Source of the DNA: Phaeosaccion multiseriatum
Lineage: Eukaryota; Ochrophyta, other classes
Direction: 5' to 3'
Assembly: GCA_965112735.1 (NCBI GenBank)
Contig: OZ218958.1
Coordinates: 1,798,001 to 1,862,000 of the forward strand
DNA length: 64,000 nt
Positions 1-12,826 of the stretch are shown piece after piece. How positions within the stretch are numbered: the first letter of the stretch is position 1; every line of letters starts with the position of its first letter. The notes below the pieces were generated by a model. The model was not told the origin of the DNA. It did not search any database and was given only the letters and a program-made list of their open reading frames with translations. Position numbers and translations under genes: made by a program.

Positions 1-1157
1 CCGCAGAGATGAGACGAGCGACGACGGCCTCGTGCCCATGGTGCGCTGCAATGTGGAGGGGTGAAGCGCCCTTGTTGGTCCTTTTGTCCACACGTGCTCC
101 CGCAGAGAGAAGCTTCTCCACCACGGCGTCGTGCCCTTCCTGACAGGCAATGTGAAGAGGAGTGACACCGTGGACGTCAGCCTTGTCGATGATGGCGTGG
201 GCCCTGATGAGCTGCTGTACGATGCCCGCATGCCCTTTGGCCGATGCCGCCAGAAGCGGAGTTCCCCCTACATCATTTGCGTGGTTCACATCCGCTTGGG
301 CTGAGATGAGGTGCCCTACAACAGAGCCATATCCGTTCTGAGAGGCAATCCAAATCGGAGAAAAGCCACGTTCCGCCACCAAGTCGACACTAGCACGCGC
401 CGTGAGCAGCTGCTGCACTGTCGTGGAGTGCCCCGTTCCTGATGCTGCAATCAAGGGAGTAACTCCTGTGTCATTCGCTTGGTCGACAGGGGCTCCCATG
501 TCCAACAGCCGCCTCACCACCTGATCGTGTCCGTTGCCGCTAGCGACTATCAACGGCGTGCGTTGAAAGGGTCCATCTCGGGCGCTGAAGGAGGCCCCTT
601 CCCGCAGCAGCAGGTCCATGACATCCAGCCGACCGTCTTGTGCAGCCACAAGCATAGCGGTATTTCCTTCTTCGTTGATAGGCTGATCCAAACTCGCTTT
701 ACCATGTTTGGCGATGAGCTTTCCAATCAGCGCTTTCACAGTGGGGAAGCTGTCTCCTCTGTCCAGGGCCTGCCCCAGCTGCCGCGCCTGGTGTTGTTGA
801 GCGAAACGAGAATGGGGGGGAGAGACGCATAAACATAGGCAATAAGGGATCAACAGGAAGCGGCTCACTGCTTCGATACGTGAGCATCCCACCGCAGCCA
901 TCGTATCCACAAAAACCACCCTCGCTTTTATTCACATCAGCCTCGTACTGTGCTTCAAACGCGGTGAAGAGACACGTACAGGGATCAGCAGAAAGCTGGT
1001 CACTGCATCGGAAGCGTTATGGGAGCTTCCTACTGCATCTGTCGTGTCTACCATCCTCCCCTGCCCCCTTGCGCTTCTCCTCTCTGAAGCACAGTGAGTC
1101 TTCCTGCAAGAGGGCGCTAGGTCGTACCTCGGGCGTTAACGTTGCCTGCTGCGCCAT
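1..1157 (-). CDS. Ankyrin-repeat protein, copy A (3' end outside window)
   Basis: Exon 1 is 1157-1128 (MAQQATLTPE, donor GTACGA). Exon 2 starts at 787 after an acceptor ending CACCAG and stays open to the window edge. The join is in phase and gives MAQQATLTPE-ARQLGQAL. Exon 2 encodes a helical lead, then at least six ankyrin repeats of the form G-TPLI-AS-GH. It is over 90% alike to copies B and C by eye. Ankyrin stacks are protein-binding scaffolds; no catalytic domain is visible. The 340-nt intron carries open sequence that can mimic an N-terminal extension. The C-terminus lies beyond base 1. The gene is head to head with the plus-strand gene starting at 1519, so a shared 361-bp promoter is likely. 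Confidence 0.85.
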
Positions 1158-1518
1158 GGTGAGCAAGCGGCCCCTCCCTTGAGACGGTAGTGCTGATAAG
1201 GGGCCCTTGGAGGGCTGCCTCACTACTGCGCAGTAGTCGGTTGCGCTGCTTGTCACGGCCTTCCGTGTGTGTGTATAAAGCTGTTGGAGGCCTCTGGAGG
1301 CATTGGGGGGCTTGAATGCTCTAATCACGGATCCCGATCTCCAGGGGGAGGCCCCTCTCCCTTTCGCTCTGCACCAAACCTTGGAAGAGAAAGATACGCT
1401 CGTGGGACATGGGGCACTGATGGCGTAGGCAGCACACGCAACACGCAGCCAGAGGAGGTGTAGTGGCTACGCGACACACGATCAAACAGACCGCAGCCAG
1501 CTCAGGGCAACGACAAGA

Positions 1519-4500
1519 ATGATCGACCAGGACACTTGCAAGGCCCATCCTTTGGAGGCCACTCTTGTGGCTGCTGCTGCGACGGCGGTTCCTGTTGCTG
1601 CTGCTGCCGCTTCTTCTCCATCCGTGCTGTTGCAGGGCGTGATGGGCTCATCCGCTGCACCACTTTTCTCCTCCGGTCCACTCAGCTTATCCCACGAGTC
1701 TCAAAAGGTGAGAAAAGGCTTTGCTGGAGGCTGTTGGTCATTCCCCTCCTCGCATCATGTCCGCTTCTACTCGCGGTACTTACCGGCCTAACCCTCTGCC
1801 TTCTTCCCACCCAAATCTCCGCCTCCCCTCCCTTCCACCTCTTTTCCTTCACGTCTTCCATCCACGCGGCTTCAAGGCCAAGCCTCAACCGGACTCCCAT
1901 GAGCGCCCCGGCTCCTCATCCGGCAGGGGGGGTGAAGGGGCTATCGCCCGAAGACGTCTTTGTGATGACTACCAAGAGACTGTGCCCCTCCTCCGCACTA
2001 GTCCAGTTCGCACAACGACTTCCCCAACCTTGATGCCGCTGGGAACATCCGAGAATGACGAGGGAGAAGGAGGGGTCAATGGAGGATGCGGGGCACAGAA
2101 CAAGGGGGGCTTTGGGGCAGCAGTAGCAACCGCTGGAGGAGAAGGAGCAGGGGGGAGCGGACGAGCAGCATCCGCGGCAGCAGCAGCACAAGCAGGAGCA
2201 GCAGGAGCAGTGGGAGGAGAAGGAGAAGGGCAAGCAGGAGCAGGAGCCGCTGTATGGACTCGTCTCCCTCCCGCGAGACCAGCGGAGCCCTTCACCTTCT
2301 CCCCCCTTCTCCTGCAGGGCCTGGGCATCAGCACTCCCTCCCCCGGTACGGCTCTGCCCTTCCAGCACCCCTGGACCGATTCCGAGGGCCTGGCCCCGTG
2401 GTGCACCACGAATGCGGAGTGGTGGCGACTGTGTGAGGGGTTCGTGAGCGAGCCAAGCTGTAAGCTCCCTGCTTTCGGCTAGATGCAGCCTCACCTCCTC
2501 TTTAGGAGAGCTCCACTCGCCCACTCGCTTCCCCTCCCCCGCCCACCCCACCTCCCATACCCCATATCCCACACCCCCACAGCCGCTCAAACTCGTTCAT
2601 TCTCCGGGCAGACAGGAGCTCCGCGTCGTCAGCGGGAGAAGGAAAGGGAGAAGGAGGGGGGGTGGGTAGCCGCATGCCGTCGCGAGGAGAGCATGTAGAC
2701 GAACTCGAAACCGAACTCGATGCCGATGCCGATGTCAATGTCGATGTCGAAGGCGCGCCCCTGGGGGAAGCAGGGGTGAGGGGTGCCTCCTTCTCTTTCT
2801 CCTCGTCCTCCCGCGCGGCCTTGTTGCAGCGCATGGGTCTCGCGATACCCAAGTTTGGCAGTGTGCAGCAGTATAAGACCTGCAGCGGGAGCTGGAGATG
2901 GTCAGGGGGGAGGAGGAGAAGGACTGCGCAGGAGGAGGGAGGACCGGAGCGACTAGAGGGCAGGGCTCTAGGCGGGGACAGACGACTCGGCCTGCCAGCG
3001 CTCGGCCTCGGATGGAGGGGGGCGCCGGGCAGACCCAGGGGGGGTAGGGTGAGCAGGTACGAAGGAAGCAAGTGGCTGTGGATGAAAGCTGAGGGCTGAA
3101 GGCTGAATGACAGCATGACAGCAGCTGTCAAGGCCGAGTGGGGATGGAGGGGGGTCGGTACCAGGATGTTGGGGGTGTTAGAAGTCGATATTTTGCTAGA
3201 CTGGTACCTACCCTCTGAATTCAGACCAGGAGGTAGACAAAGGCGCAAGGCGCCAAGGTGGATGATGAACAATTGAGCCCTTTTCGTCCCTCTTTCTCTC
3301 TGCCGCTCTATCTGTCGCTCTCGCTCTCTCTTATCTCTCCCTCTCTCGCTTTCTCTCCCTCCTTCTCCCTCTTTCGCCCCTCTCTCTCGCTCTCGTCACC
3401 TGCCTCTCTCTCCCACCGTTCCTCCCTCCCTCTCTCTCTCCTTTCCCCCCTTCCCCTCCCTCCGTTCGTGCGCCACAGATGCGCACCCCGCTCTGCTTCG
3501 ACTGCAGGCTAGGCAGCGCTCGCAGCGCCCGCGCCATGAAGAGGCGGAACGAACAGCGGCAGCAGCAGCGAGAGGCGGCAAGGGCGGCAGAGAGGGAGGT
3601 CTGCTGATGCGGGGGGCGGCGGCAGTTCTGCAGCAACAGCGGCAATCCGGCCAAGCCTCTGCGGTGAGGGAGGGGAGGGAGGGAGGGAGGGAGGGAGGGA
3701 GGGAGTGAGGGAGTGAGCGAGTGGGAGTGAATGGGTGCGGGAGGAAGTGAGGGAGCGAGAGCGGGGGAGTGGGGGAAGGAAGAAGGATAGCAGCGCCGCC
3801 AGCATGGCAGTGAGGTCTCGCAACAGAGAAGACAGCGACGTGTGTATTGAATATGAGTAATTCATGCCCTCGCACCCCGTACCCGGTCCTGTGTGTGCTC
3901 TGCTCCTCTGCTGCTCTGCCGCAGCATTCATGTCTGCTCGATCCTGCTCTAAGCGGCTCTATCCCACTCCTTTCTACTCCCCATCTCTCATCGCAAAGGC
4001 CAAGCTTCGGAGTCGTCGGGAGAAGCAGCAGCAGCGGCGAGCAGCCACCATCGCGGCGAAGACGTTGTGGGATCCAGCACGGCCAGAGGAGGAGCAAGGC
4101 CGGTGACGGCTGTTGCTGCTGTACCACCAACTGTTGTATCTCAAGACGATGTGCTGGAGTGGGGTAAGCAGATCGAGATGGCACTGGACAGGAGGGTAGA
4201 GCTCATCGAAGGCGGCAAGATGTTTGCCGTCAATGGAAGGTGAGGGGGGGGGAGGGGTGAAGGGGTGAGGGAGGGAGGGAGGGAGGGATATGGCAGAGGA
4301 TAGCGTATGCTATGGATCCAACGCACGAGGGGGTGTACCGACGAAACGATGGGGTGACTCCACGCAGCACGATGGTGCGCTCTGCTCTACCCCTCATGAC
4401 ATACGCTTCCTCCCTCCCTCCTTCCTTCCTTCCTTCCTTCCTTCGTTCGTTCGTTCGTTCGTTCGTTCCTTCCTTCCTTCCTTCCTTCCTTCCTTCCTTC

Positions 4501-4975
4501 CTTCCTTCCTTCCTTCCTTCCTTCCTTCCTTCCTTCCCTTTTTCCTTCCAGCCTTCCTTCCTTCCATCCTTCCTTCCTTCCTTCCCTTTTTCCTTCCAGC
4601 CTTCCTTCTTTCCTTCCTTCTTTCCTTCCACTCATCGACTTAGCGTTCACTCTGACGACCTTTCCTCCCCCTCTCTTCTCTCGCTCTCCACCCTCTCCAC
4701 CCTCTCCTCCCGCTCCCCTCTGTCCACCCGTTTCCCCCTTTCTCCCCTGCTGCCAGAGAACAAGTACGCATCATCGAAGAATGTCCTCCCGCCGCCGCCG
4801 CCGGAGCGCCTTCCCTGCACAGAGACCGTTCCAGATCGGTACAACAGCTTCGACCTGCCCCCTTGGACTCAGCGCGGAGCGGTCTGCGATCGTTCCGGGC
4901 CTCGCGATCCCCCGGGGCGGAGAGGAGGGGCCGGGAGGAGGATACTTTGGGTGGAGAGCCAGGGGGAGGGGGGAG
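1519..4975 (+). pseudogene. Low-complexity coiled-coil gene, copy A (frameshifted)
   Basis: Function not recognised. Inferred exons: 1519-1707 (MIDQDTCKAHPLEA..., donor GTGAGA), 1877-2432 (Ala/Gly/Gln-rich, donor GTGAGG), and an exon starting at about 2615 (acceptor CGGGCAG) that encodes RMPSRGEHVDELETELDADA. Phases join. Near 2872 copy A has lost one base against copy B, so QQYEELQREL becomes QQYKTCSGS and the frame is lost. A second one-base shift is seen near 4765 in the Pro-rich exon. Downstream exon-like pieces are about 3480-3600 (MKRRNEQRQQQREAARAAE), 3985-4105 (KLRSRREKQQQRRAA), 4140-4240 (DDVLEWGKQIEMALDRR) and 4755-4975. I read it as a decayed copy; two assembly indels would give the same picture. 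Confidence 0.6.
4407..4632. repeat. (CCTT)n array with CGTT block
   Basis: About 225 bp of CCTT tetranucleotides broken by a short CGTT run and two CCCTTTTT interruptions, inside an inferred intron of coiled-coil copy A. In six frames it gives long false ORFs (LPSFLPSF / KEGRKEGR). Copy B has only about 65 bp here (11050-11115), so the array length has changed since duplication. Confidence 0.9.
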
Positions 4976-6367
4976 CATGAGCCATCGGAGCGTTCCCAAT
5001 CTCGCCATTGGGGGGGGGGAGAGAAGCTCTGTCTCTGTGTCTGTCTATGGCTCCAACACGCAGGAGGAGGGGGAGTGGGGCGTCACAAATGGCTTCAGTA
5101 TCACCAACACCAGGGGCGGGAGAGGGGGTGGGAGGGGAGGACAAGGCATTGGACTTGGGTATCAGCAGAGGCCCATTGGACGCCCCGTCACAGGGACGGG
5201 CAGGAGAGAGAAGGAGGAGGTATCAGTGGTGTTAGTGGTGGTGGTGGCCGGGTTGGTGCTGGGCCGGCGTCAGCCCCTGTGAGTCGGGTGGGAGGGGTGA
5301 AGGCGGGGGTAGCGGGGGAGAGGAGGGAGGGACGCCGCGAGGGAGGGTAGCAGGAGGAGGGGCAAGAGGAGGGGTAGGAGGAAGAGGATGAGGAAGAGGA
5401 GGATGAGGACGAGGCGGGCACGGCAGGTAGACGAGGAACCCATCCTCACTCACTCACTCACTCGCTCACTCACCCGCGTATTCACTTTCTAGCTCTATTC
5501 TATAAGCGAAGTCCAGAGAGCAAATGCAATACACATACTTCTCCAAGGTCGAGAGGCAAGCAGCAAGATTCACAGATGGATATAATGGCGGCACTCCGTA
5601 TCCACTGCCCCCCCGCTGCCCTCTTCCGTCCGCTGGGAAACATGGCTCACCCGTACGCTTCTATCTGATCCCCACTTGATGTTGCCGACGGCAGGGCTCT
5701 CTTCACACGAGGGGGCACAAATAGAGACAAACAAGTAGCAGAGCACTGGGGAAGTCACTGAGCACCAGCTTATCTTGTTTACGTGAACTTTCGTAGTAGC
5801 AAAGTGTTTCATCAGTCACTGAGTACGCATAGACTCGATTGGGCGGAGCTTGCCTTTTGCCTCCACACGAGCACAACGCCCGCCTCGGACCTGGCGTTCA
5901 CCTTCGCCGTTGTGTATTTACCCATAAACACCCTTCTCTAAGCTACGACTCTTTGCTGTGCCCGCATGCCCCACCCAGGAAGGAAGCCCTCGGCCTCTAT
6001 CCATCGGGATTACACTCTCTTCCCTTCAAACGAACTGACCTTCCCTCCCCCCCCTCCCCTCCAGCTATACACTACATCCATTGGTCCCGTAAGCTACGAT
6101 ACACACGTGACTCCCCTCCCCCACCGGACCCCCTACCTCCTGTAATCCGCTCCTCTCTGCGACAGAGCATCGCAATCACTTCACCGCTCTTACACCAAGC
6201 CAGTGTGCCGTGGGCTGTCTCTCTCTCGCATCGCATCCTCATGTACAGGCTCACTCGCATGGGCTGCATGGCTGCTGGTGCAAGCGAGCAAGCTGGAGCG
6301 GTACTGTTTCGTTGCCAAAGTCGTCGTTGCCCCTACCAGCCCCACCTCACACATCCCTCCTGCTCGC
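4976..6367. other. 3' part of duplication unit, no confident gene
   Basis: This is the tail between coiled-coil copy A and the end of ankyrin copy B. From 4976 to about 5350 two Gly/Ser/Arg-rich frames stay open (GGSMSHRSVPNLAI near 4970) and may be a last exon. After that come CACT and GAGGA runs and AT-richer sequence. The whole stretch is repeated at 11460-12826. No RNA gene was recognised. Confidence 0.6.
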
Positions 6368-7845
6368 TCAGCCCATCTCCTCCACCATGCTCTCCCACGT
6401 CTCGCTCCCCACACTCCAGGGCCTCTCCAGCGGCAGGATTCCGCTCTCCTTGCCGAAGGTCGGATCAGTCCTTCGCATGAGGTCCAGCGCGGTTTGGGAC
6501 CGGAAGAAGGCTGCTGCCGCCTCCATAAGTCGCTGCTCAATCTCGGCCTCGTCATTATGCAGCCGTGCCCCAGCCAAGGCCTTGCCCACTGAAGCACCGG
6601 CCGAGAGGAGCTGCCGCGCAGTCCCGTGGTGGTCTCTGAAGATGGCAGCAAGGAGGGGAGTCATACCGTTCGATGACGTGATATCAATGGGGGATCCCGC
6701 AGAGATGAGACGAGCGACGACGGCCTCGTGCCCATGGTGCGCGGCGAGGTAGAGGGGTGAATAGCCATTGTTGGTCCTTTCGTCTACACGTGCTCCCGCA
6801 GAGAGAAGCTTCTCCACCACGGCGTCGCGCCCTGCCTGACAGGCATGGTGAAGAGGAGTGACACTGTGGACGTCAGCCTTGTCGATGCTGGCGTGGGCCC
6901 TCATGAGCTGCTGTACGATGCCCGCATGCCCATTGAACGATGCCTGATGAAGCGGAGTTCTCCCTTGATTATCTGCGTGGTTCACATCCGCTAGGGCTGA
7001 GATGAGGTGCCTTACAACAGAGCTATGTCCGTTCTGAGAGGCCATCTGAATCGCAGAACAACCAGGTTCCGCCACCAAGTCGACACTAGCACGCGCCGAG
7101 AGCAGCTGCTGCACTGTCGTGGAGTGCCCCCTTCCTGATGCCATAATATCAAGGGAGTAACTCCTGTGCCACTCGCTTGGTCGACAGGGGCTCCCATGTC
7201 CAACAGCCGCCTCACCACCTGATCGTGTCCTTTGCCGCTAGCGGCTATCAATGGCGTCATTCTAAAGGGCCCGCCTCTGGTGCTGAAGGAGGCCCCTTCC
7301 CGCAGCAGAAGGTCCATGACATCCAGCCGACCGTCTCCTGCAGCCACACGCATTGCGGTATATCCTTCTTCGTTGATATGCTGATCCAAACTCGCTTTAC
7401 CATGTTTGGCGATGAGCTTCCCAATCAGCGCTTTCACAGTGGAGAAGCTCTCCCCTCTGTACAGGGCCTGCCCCAGCTGCCGCGCCTGGTGTTGTTGAGG
7501 GAAACGAGAATGGGGGGGAGAGACGCATATACATAGGCTATAAGGGATCAACAGGAAGCGGCTCACTGCTTCGATACGTGCGCATCCCACCGCAGCCATT
7601 GTATCCACAAAACACTCCCTCGCTCTGTTCTCTTCAAAAAGTCCATTTGTTTTCTCAAAAGCGGGGGGAGAGGCGCATACACCGGATTCAAAGGGATCAA
7701 CGGAGAGCTTTCCACTTCGTCGACACGTGAGCATCCCACCGCAGCTATCGTATCCGCAGAGGGACCTATTCTTTCCGATGGACACCTTCTCACACAGGAG
7801 GGCGCTAGGTCGTACCTCGGGCGTTAACGTTGCCTGCTGCGCCAT
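6368..7845 (-). pseudogene. Ankyrin-repeat protein, copy B (2-nt frameshift)
   Basis: Exon 1 is 7845-7816 (MAQQATLTPE). Exon 2 starts at 7485 and should end at the stop at 6368, as in copy C. Near 7145 copy B has two extra bases compared with A and C, in the run TGATGCCATAATATC. The frame holding the first repeats therefore ends in off-frame sequence, and the later repeats (ASGRGHSTTVQQLLSAR onward) lie in another frame. Both halves otherwise keep clean ankyrin sequence and the same C-terminus (TWESMVEEMG), so the break looks recent. A small compensating intron is possible but no good donor/acceptor pair is visible. Confidence 0.75.
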
Positions 7846-8201
7846 GGTGAGCAAGTGGTCCCACCCTTGAGACGGTAGTGCTGACAAGGGGCCCACAGAG
7901 GGCTGTCTCGCTACTACGCAGTAGTCGGTTGCGCTGTCTGTCACGGCCCTGCCCGTGTATAAAGCTGTTGGAGGCCTCTGGAGGCATTGGGGGGCTTGAA
8001 TGCTCTAATCACAGATGCCGATCTCCAGGGGGAGGCCCCTCTCCCTTTCGCTCTGCACCAAACCTTGGAAGAGAAAGATACGCTCGTGGGACATGGGGCA
8101 CTGATGGCGTAGGCAGCACACGCAACACGCAGCCAGAGGAGGTGTAGTGGCTACGCGACACACTATCAAACAGACCACAGCCAGCTTATGGCAACGCAAG
8201 A

Positions 8202-10172
8202 ATGATCGACCAGGACACTTGCAAGGCCCATCCTTTGGAGGCCATTCTTGTGGCTGCTGCTGCGACGGCGGTTCCTGTTGCTGCTGCTGCCGCTTCTTCT
8301 CCATCCGTGCTGTTGCAGGGCGTGATGGGCTCATCCGCTGCGCCACGTTTATCCTCCAGTCCACTCAGCTTATCCCACGAGTCTCAAAAGGTGAGAAAAG
8401 GCTTTGCTGGAGGCTGCTAGTCATTCCCCTCCTCGCATCATGTCCGCTTCTACTCGCGGTACTTACCAGCCTAACCCTCTGCCTTCTTCCCACCCAAATC
8501 TCCGCCTCCCCTCCCTTTCACCTCTTTTCCTTCACGTCTTCCATATCCACGCGGCTTCAAGGCCAAGCCTCAACCGGACTCCCATGAGCGCCCCGGCTCC
8601 TCATCCGGCAGGGGGGGTGAAGGGGCTATCGCCCGAAGACGTCTTTGTGATGACTACCAAGAGACTGTGCCCCTCCTCCGCACTAGTCCAGTTCGCACCT
8701 CGACTTCCCCTGTCTTGATGCCGCTGGGAACATCCGAGAATGACGAGGGAGAAGGAGGGGTCAATAGAGGATGCGGGGCACAGAACAAGGGGGGCTTTGG
8801 GGCAGCAGTAGCAACCGCTGGAGGAGAAGGGGCAGGGGGGAGCGGACGAGCAGCATCCGCGGCAGCAGCAGCACAAGCAGGAGCAGCAGGAGCAGTGGGA
8901 GGAGAAGCAGGAGCCCCTGTATGGACTCGTCTCCCTCCCGCGAGACCAGCGGAGCCCTTCACCTTCTCCCCCCTTCTCCTGCAGGGCCTGGGCATCAGCA
9001 CTCCCTCCCCCGCTACGGCTCTGCCCTTCCAGCACCCCTGGACCGATTCCGAGGGCCTGGCCCCGTGGAGCACCACGAATGCTGAGATGAGTGGTGGCGA
9101 GTGCGTGGGGGGTGCGTGAGCGAGCCAAGCTGTGAGCCCCCTGCTTTCGGCTAGATACAGCCTCACCTCCTCTTTAGGAGAGCTCCACTCGCCCATTCCC
9201 TTCCCCTCCACCGCCCACCCCACCTCCCATACCCCATATCCCACACGCCCACAGCCGCTCAAACTCGTTCATTCTCCGGGCAGACAGCAGCTCCGCGTCG
9301 TCAGCGGGAGAAGGAGCGGGAGAAGGAGAGGGGGTGGGTAGCCGCATGCCGTCGCGAGGAGAGCATGTAGACGAACTCGAAACCGAACTCGATGCCGATG
9401 CCGATGTCAATGTCGATGTCGAAGGCGCGCCCCTGGGGGAAGCAGGGGTGAGGGGTGCCTCCTTCTCTTTCTCCTCGTCCTCCCGCGCGGCCTTGTTTCA
9501 GCGCATGGGTCTCGCGATACCCAACTTTGGCCGTGTGCAGCAGTATGAAGAATTGCAGCGGGAGCTGGAGATGGTCAGGGGGGAGGAGGAGAAGGACTAC
9601 GCAGGAGGAGGGAGGACGCGAGCGACTAAAGGGGAGGGCTCTAGGCCGGGACAGACGACTCGGCCTGCCAGCGCTCGGCCTCGGATGGAGGCGGGCGCCG
9701 GGCAGACCCCGGGGGGGCAGGGTGAGCAGGTACGAAGGAAGCGAGTGGCTGTGGATGAAAGTTGAGGGCTGAAGTCTAAATCACAGCATGACAGCAGCTG
9801 TTAAGGCCGAGTGGGGATGGAGGGGGGTCGGTACCAGGATGTTGGGGGGGCGAAGGCGCAAAGGCGCCAAGGTGGATGATCAACAATTGAGTCCTCTTCG
9901 CCCTCCTTTCTCTCTGTCGCTCTCGCTCTCTCTGATCTCTCTCTCTCTCGCCTTCTCTCCCTCCTTCTCCGTCTCTCTCCCCTCTCTCTTTCTCTCGTCA
10001 CCTGCCTCTCTCTCCCACCGTTCCTCCCTCCCTCTCTCTCTCTCCTTTCCTCCCTCCCCCTCCCTCTGTCCGTGGGCCACAGATGCGTACAGCGCTATGC
10101 TTCGACAGCAGGCCAGGTAGCGCTCGCAGCGCCCGCGCCATGAAGAGGCGGAACGAACAGCGGCAGCAGTAG
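8202..10172 (+). CDS. Low-complexity coiled-coil protein, copy B
   Basis: Function not recognised. In-phase exons: 8202-8390 (MIDQDTCKAHPLEA...), 8562-9111 (Ala/Gly/Gln tracts, then Pro/Ser-rich), 9284-9729 (Asp/Glu-rich RGEHVDELETELDADADVN, then YEELQRELEMVRGEEE with a short coiled coil), and a possible exon 10083-10172 (CFDSRPGSARSAR, MKRRNEQRQQ). That last exon ends at TAG 10170-10172 where copy A has CAG and continues, so B may be C-terminally shortened. No signal peptide or membrane segment. It keeps the frame where copy A is broken at 2872. Head to head with ankyrin copy B, 356 bp between start codons. Confidence 0.55.
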
Positions 10173-10639
10173 CGAGAGGCGCAGAGGGGGCAAGGGCGGC
10201 AGAGAGGGAGGGCTGCTGATGCGGGGGGCGGCGGCAGTTCTGCAGCGACAGCGGCAATCCGGTCAAGCCTCTGCTCTGCGGTGAGGGGAGGGAGGAAGGG
10301 AGGGAGAGAGTTGGTGATACAGAGGGAGGGAGTGAGGTAGAGAGAGCGGGGGTGGAAGTGTGAGGGAGTGAATGGGTGCGGGAGGAATCGAGGGTGAGAG
10401 CGGGGGGGGGAAGAAGGAAGAAGGATAGCAGTGTCGCCAGCATGGCAGTGAGGTCTCGCAACAGAGAAGACAGCGACGTGTGTATTGAATGAGTAATTGA
10501 TGCCCTCGCACCCCGTACCCGGTCCCACTTGTGCTCTGCTGCTCTGCTGCTCTGCTGCTCTGCCGCACCATTCATGTCTGCTCGATCCTGCTCTACGCGG
10601 CTCTATCCCACTCCTTTCTACTCCCCATCTCTCATCGCA

Positions 10640-11815
10640 AAGGCCAAGCTTCGGAGTCGTCGGGAGAAGCAGCAGCAGCGGCGAGCAGCCGCCATCGCGG
10701 CGAAGACGTTGTGGGATCCAGCACGGCCAGGGGAGGAGCAAGGCCGGTGACGGCTGTTGCCGCTGTACCACCAACTGTTGTATCTCGAGACGATGTGCTG
10801 GAGTGGGGTAAGCAGATCGAGATGGCACTGAACAGGAGGGCAGAGCTTGTCGAAGGTGGCAAGATGTTCGCCGTCAATGGAAGGTGAGGGGGGAGGAGGG
10901 GGAAGGGGTGAGGGAGGGAGGGGGTTGGGGATATGGCAGAGGATAGAGTATGCGATGGATCCAACGCACGAGGGGATGTACCGACGAAACGATGGGGTGA
11001 CTCCCCGCAGCACGATGGTGCGCTCTGCTCTACCCCTCATGACATACGCTTCCTCCCTCCCTCCCTCCTTCCTTCCTTCCTTCCTTCCTTCCTTCCTTCC
11101 TTCCTTCCTTCCTTCAAATCATTGACTTAGCGTTCACTCTGACGACCTCCTCCCCCCCTCTCTCCTCTTCTCCACCCTCTCCACCCTCTCCTCCTCCCCC
11201 TCCTCTCTGCCCACGCTTCCTCCCTTTTCTCCTCAGGGAACAAGTACGCTCATCGAAGAAGATCCTTCCGCCGCCGCCGCCGGAGTGTCTTCCTTGCACA
11301 GAGAACGTTCCAGATCTGTACAACCGCTTCGACGCGCACCCTTGGACTCCGCGCGGAGCGGTCTGCGACCGTTCCGGGCCTCGCGATCCCCCGGGGCGGA
11401 GAGGAGGGGCCGGGAGGAGGATAGGTTGGGTAGAGGGCCAGGGGGAGGGGGGAGCATGAGTCATCGGAGCGTTCTCAATCTCGCCATTTGGGGGGGGGGG
11501 AGAAGCTCTGCCTATGGCTCAACATTCAGGAGGAGGGGGAGTGGGGCGTCACAAATGGCTTCAGTATCACCAACACCAGGAGAGGGACGGGGCTGGGAGG
11601 GGAGGGCAAGGTATTGCACTTGGGTATCAGCAGAGGCCCATTGGAAGCCCCGTCACAGGGACAGGCAGGAGAGAGAAGGAGGAGGTATCAGTGGTGTTAG
11701 TGGTGGTGGTGGCCGGGTTGGTGCTGGGCCGGCGTCAGTCCCTGTGAGTCGGGTGGGAGGGGTAAAGGCGGGGGTAGCGGGGGAGAGGAGGGAGGGACGC
11801 CGCGAGGGAGGGTAG
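10640..11815 (+). pseudogene. Downstream exon-like pieces of coiled-coil copy B
   Basis: Past the TAG at 10170, copy B still holds coding-like pieces. Positions 10640-10745 give KLRSRREKQQQRRAAAIAAK. About 10785-10884 gives DDVLEWGKQIEMALNRR with donor GTGAGG. From about 11237 (acceptor CTCAG) the sequence joins in phase to give REQVRSSKKILPPPPPE, then VPDLYNRFDAHPWTP. A Ser/Gly-rich frame with MSHRSVLNLAI stays open to 11815. The Pro-rich exon is in frame in B and shifted in A. These are either later exons of the gene, skipping the exon that carries the stop, or relics. The link between them was not proved. Confidence 0.4.
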
Positions 11816-12826
11816 CAGGAGGAGGGGCAAGAGGAGGAGTAGGAGGAAGAGGATGAGGAAGTGGAGGAAGAGGCAGGCACGGCAGGTAGACGGGGAACCC
11901 ATCCTCACTCACTCACCCACTCACTCATGCACCAAGTATTTACTTTCTAGCTCTATTCTATAAACGAAGTCCAGAGAGCAAATGCTATACACATGACTCT
12001 CCAAGGTCGAGAGGCAAGCAGCAAGATTCACAGATGGATACAATTGGGGCGCTGCGTATCCACTGCCTCCCCGCCACTCTCTTCCGTCCGCTGGGAAACA
12101 TGGCTCACCCGTACGCTTCTATCTGATCCCCACTTGATATTGCCGAGGGCAGGGCTCTCTTTGACGAGGGGGGCGAAATAGAGACCAAAAAGTAGCAGAG
12201 CACTGGGGAAGTCACTGAGTACTAGCTTATCTTGTTAGTTTACGTAATCTTTCGTAATAGCAAAGTGTTTCATCAGTCACTGAGTGCGCATAGACTCGAT
12301 TGGGGGGAGCTTGCCTTTGGCCTCCACACGAGCACAACCCCCGCCTAGGACCTGGCGTTCACCTTCGCCATTGTGTGATTAGCAGGGCAATACCCTTCTC
12401 TAAGCTGCGACTACTTGCTGTGCCCGCATGCCCCACCCTGGAAGCCCTCGGCCTCTATCCATCGGGATTACACTCTCCCCCCTTCAAACGAGCTGACCTT
12501 CCCTCTCACCCCCCCCCTCAAGCTGTACACTTCATCCATTGGTCCCGTAAGCTACGATACACACGTGACTCCCCTCCCCCCCCGGACCCCCTACCTCCTG
12601 TACTCCGCTCCTCTCTGCGACAGGGCATCGCAATCACTTCACCGCTCTTCCACCAAGCCAGTGTGCCGCGGGCAGTCTCTCTCTCTCTCTCGCATCCTGA
12701 TGTACAGGCTCACTCGCATGGGCTGCATGGCTGCTGGTGCAAGCGAGCAAGCTGGAGCGGTACTCTTTCGTTGCCAAAGTCGTCGTTGCCCCTACCAGCC
12801 CCACCTCGCACATCCCTCCTGCTCGC
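11816..12826. other. Second copy of the unit tail, no gene seen
   Basis: Near-duplicate of 5350-6367: a GAGGA-rich run, CACT repeats, then mixed sequence with CT-rich patches leading to the 3' end of ankyrin copy C. Only fragmentary ORFs occur and none is conserved in frame between the two copies. Confidence 0.6.

Noticed and set aside
4230-4650. KEGRKEGR and LPSFLPSF ORFs
   Set aside because: Artefacts of (CCTT)n; they exist in several frames on both strands and have no counterpart of equal length in the duplicate unit.
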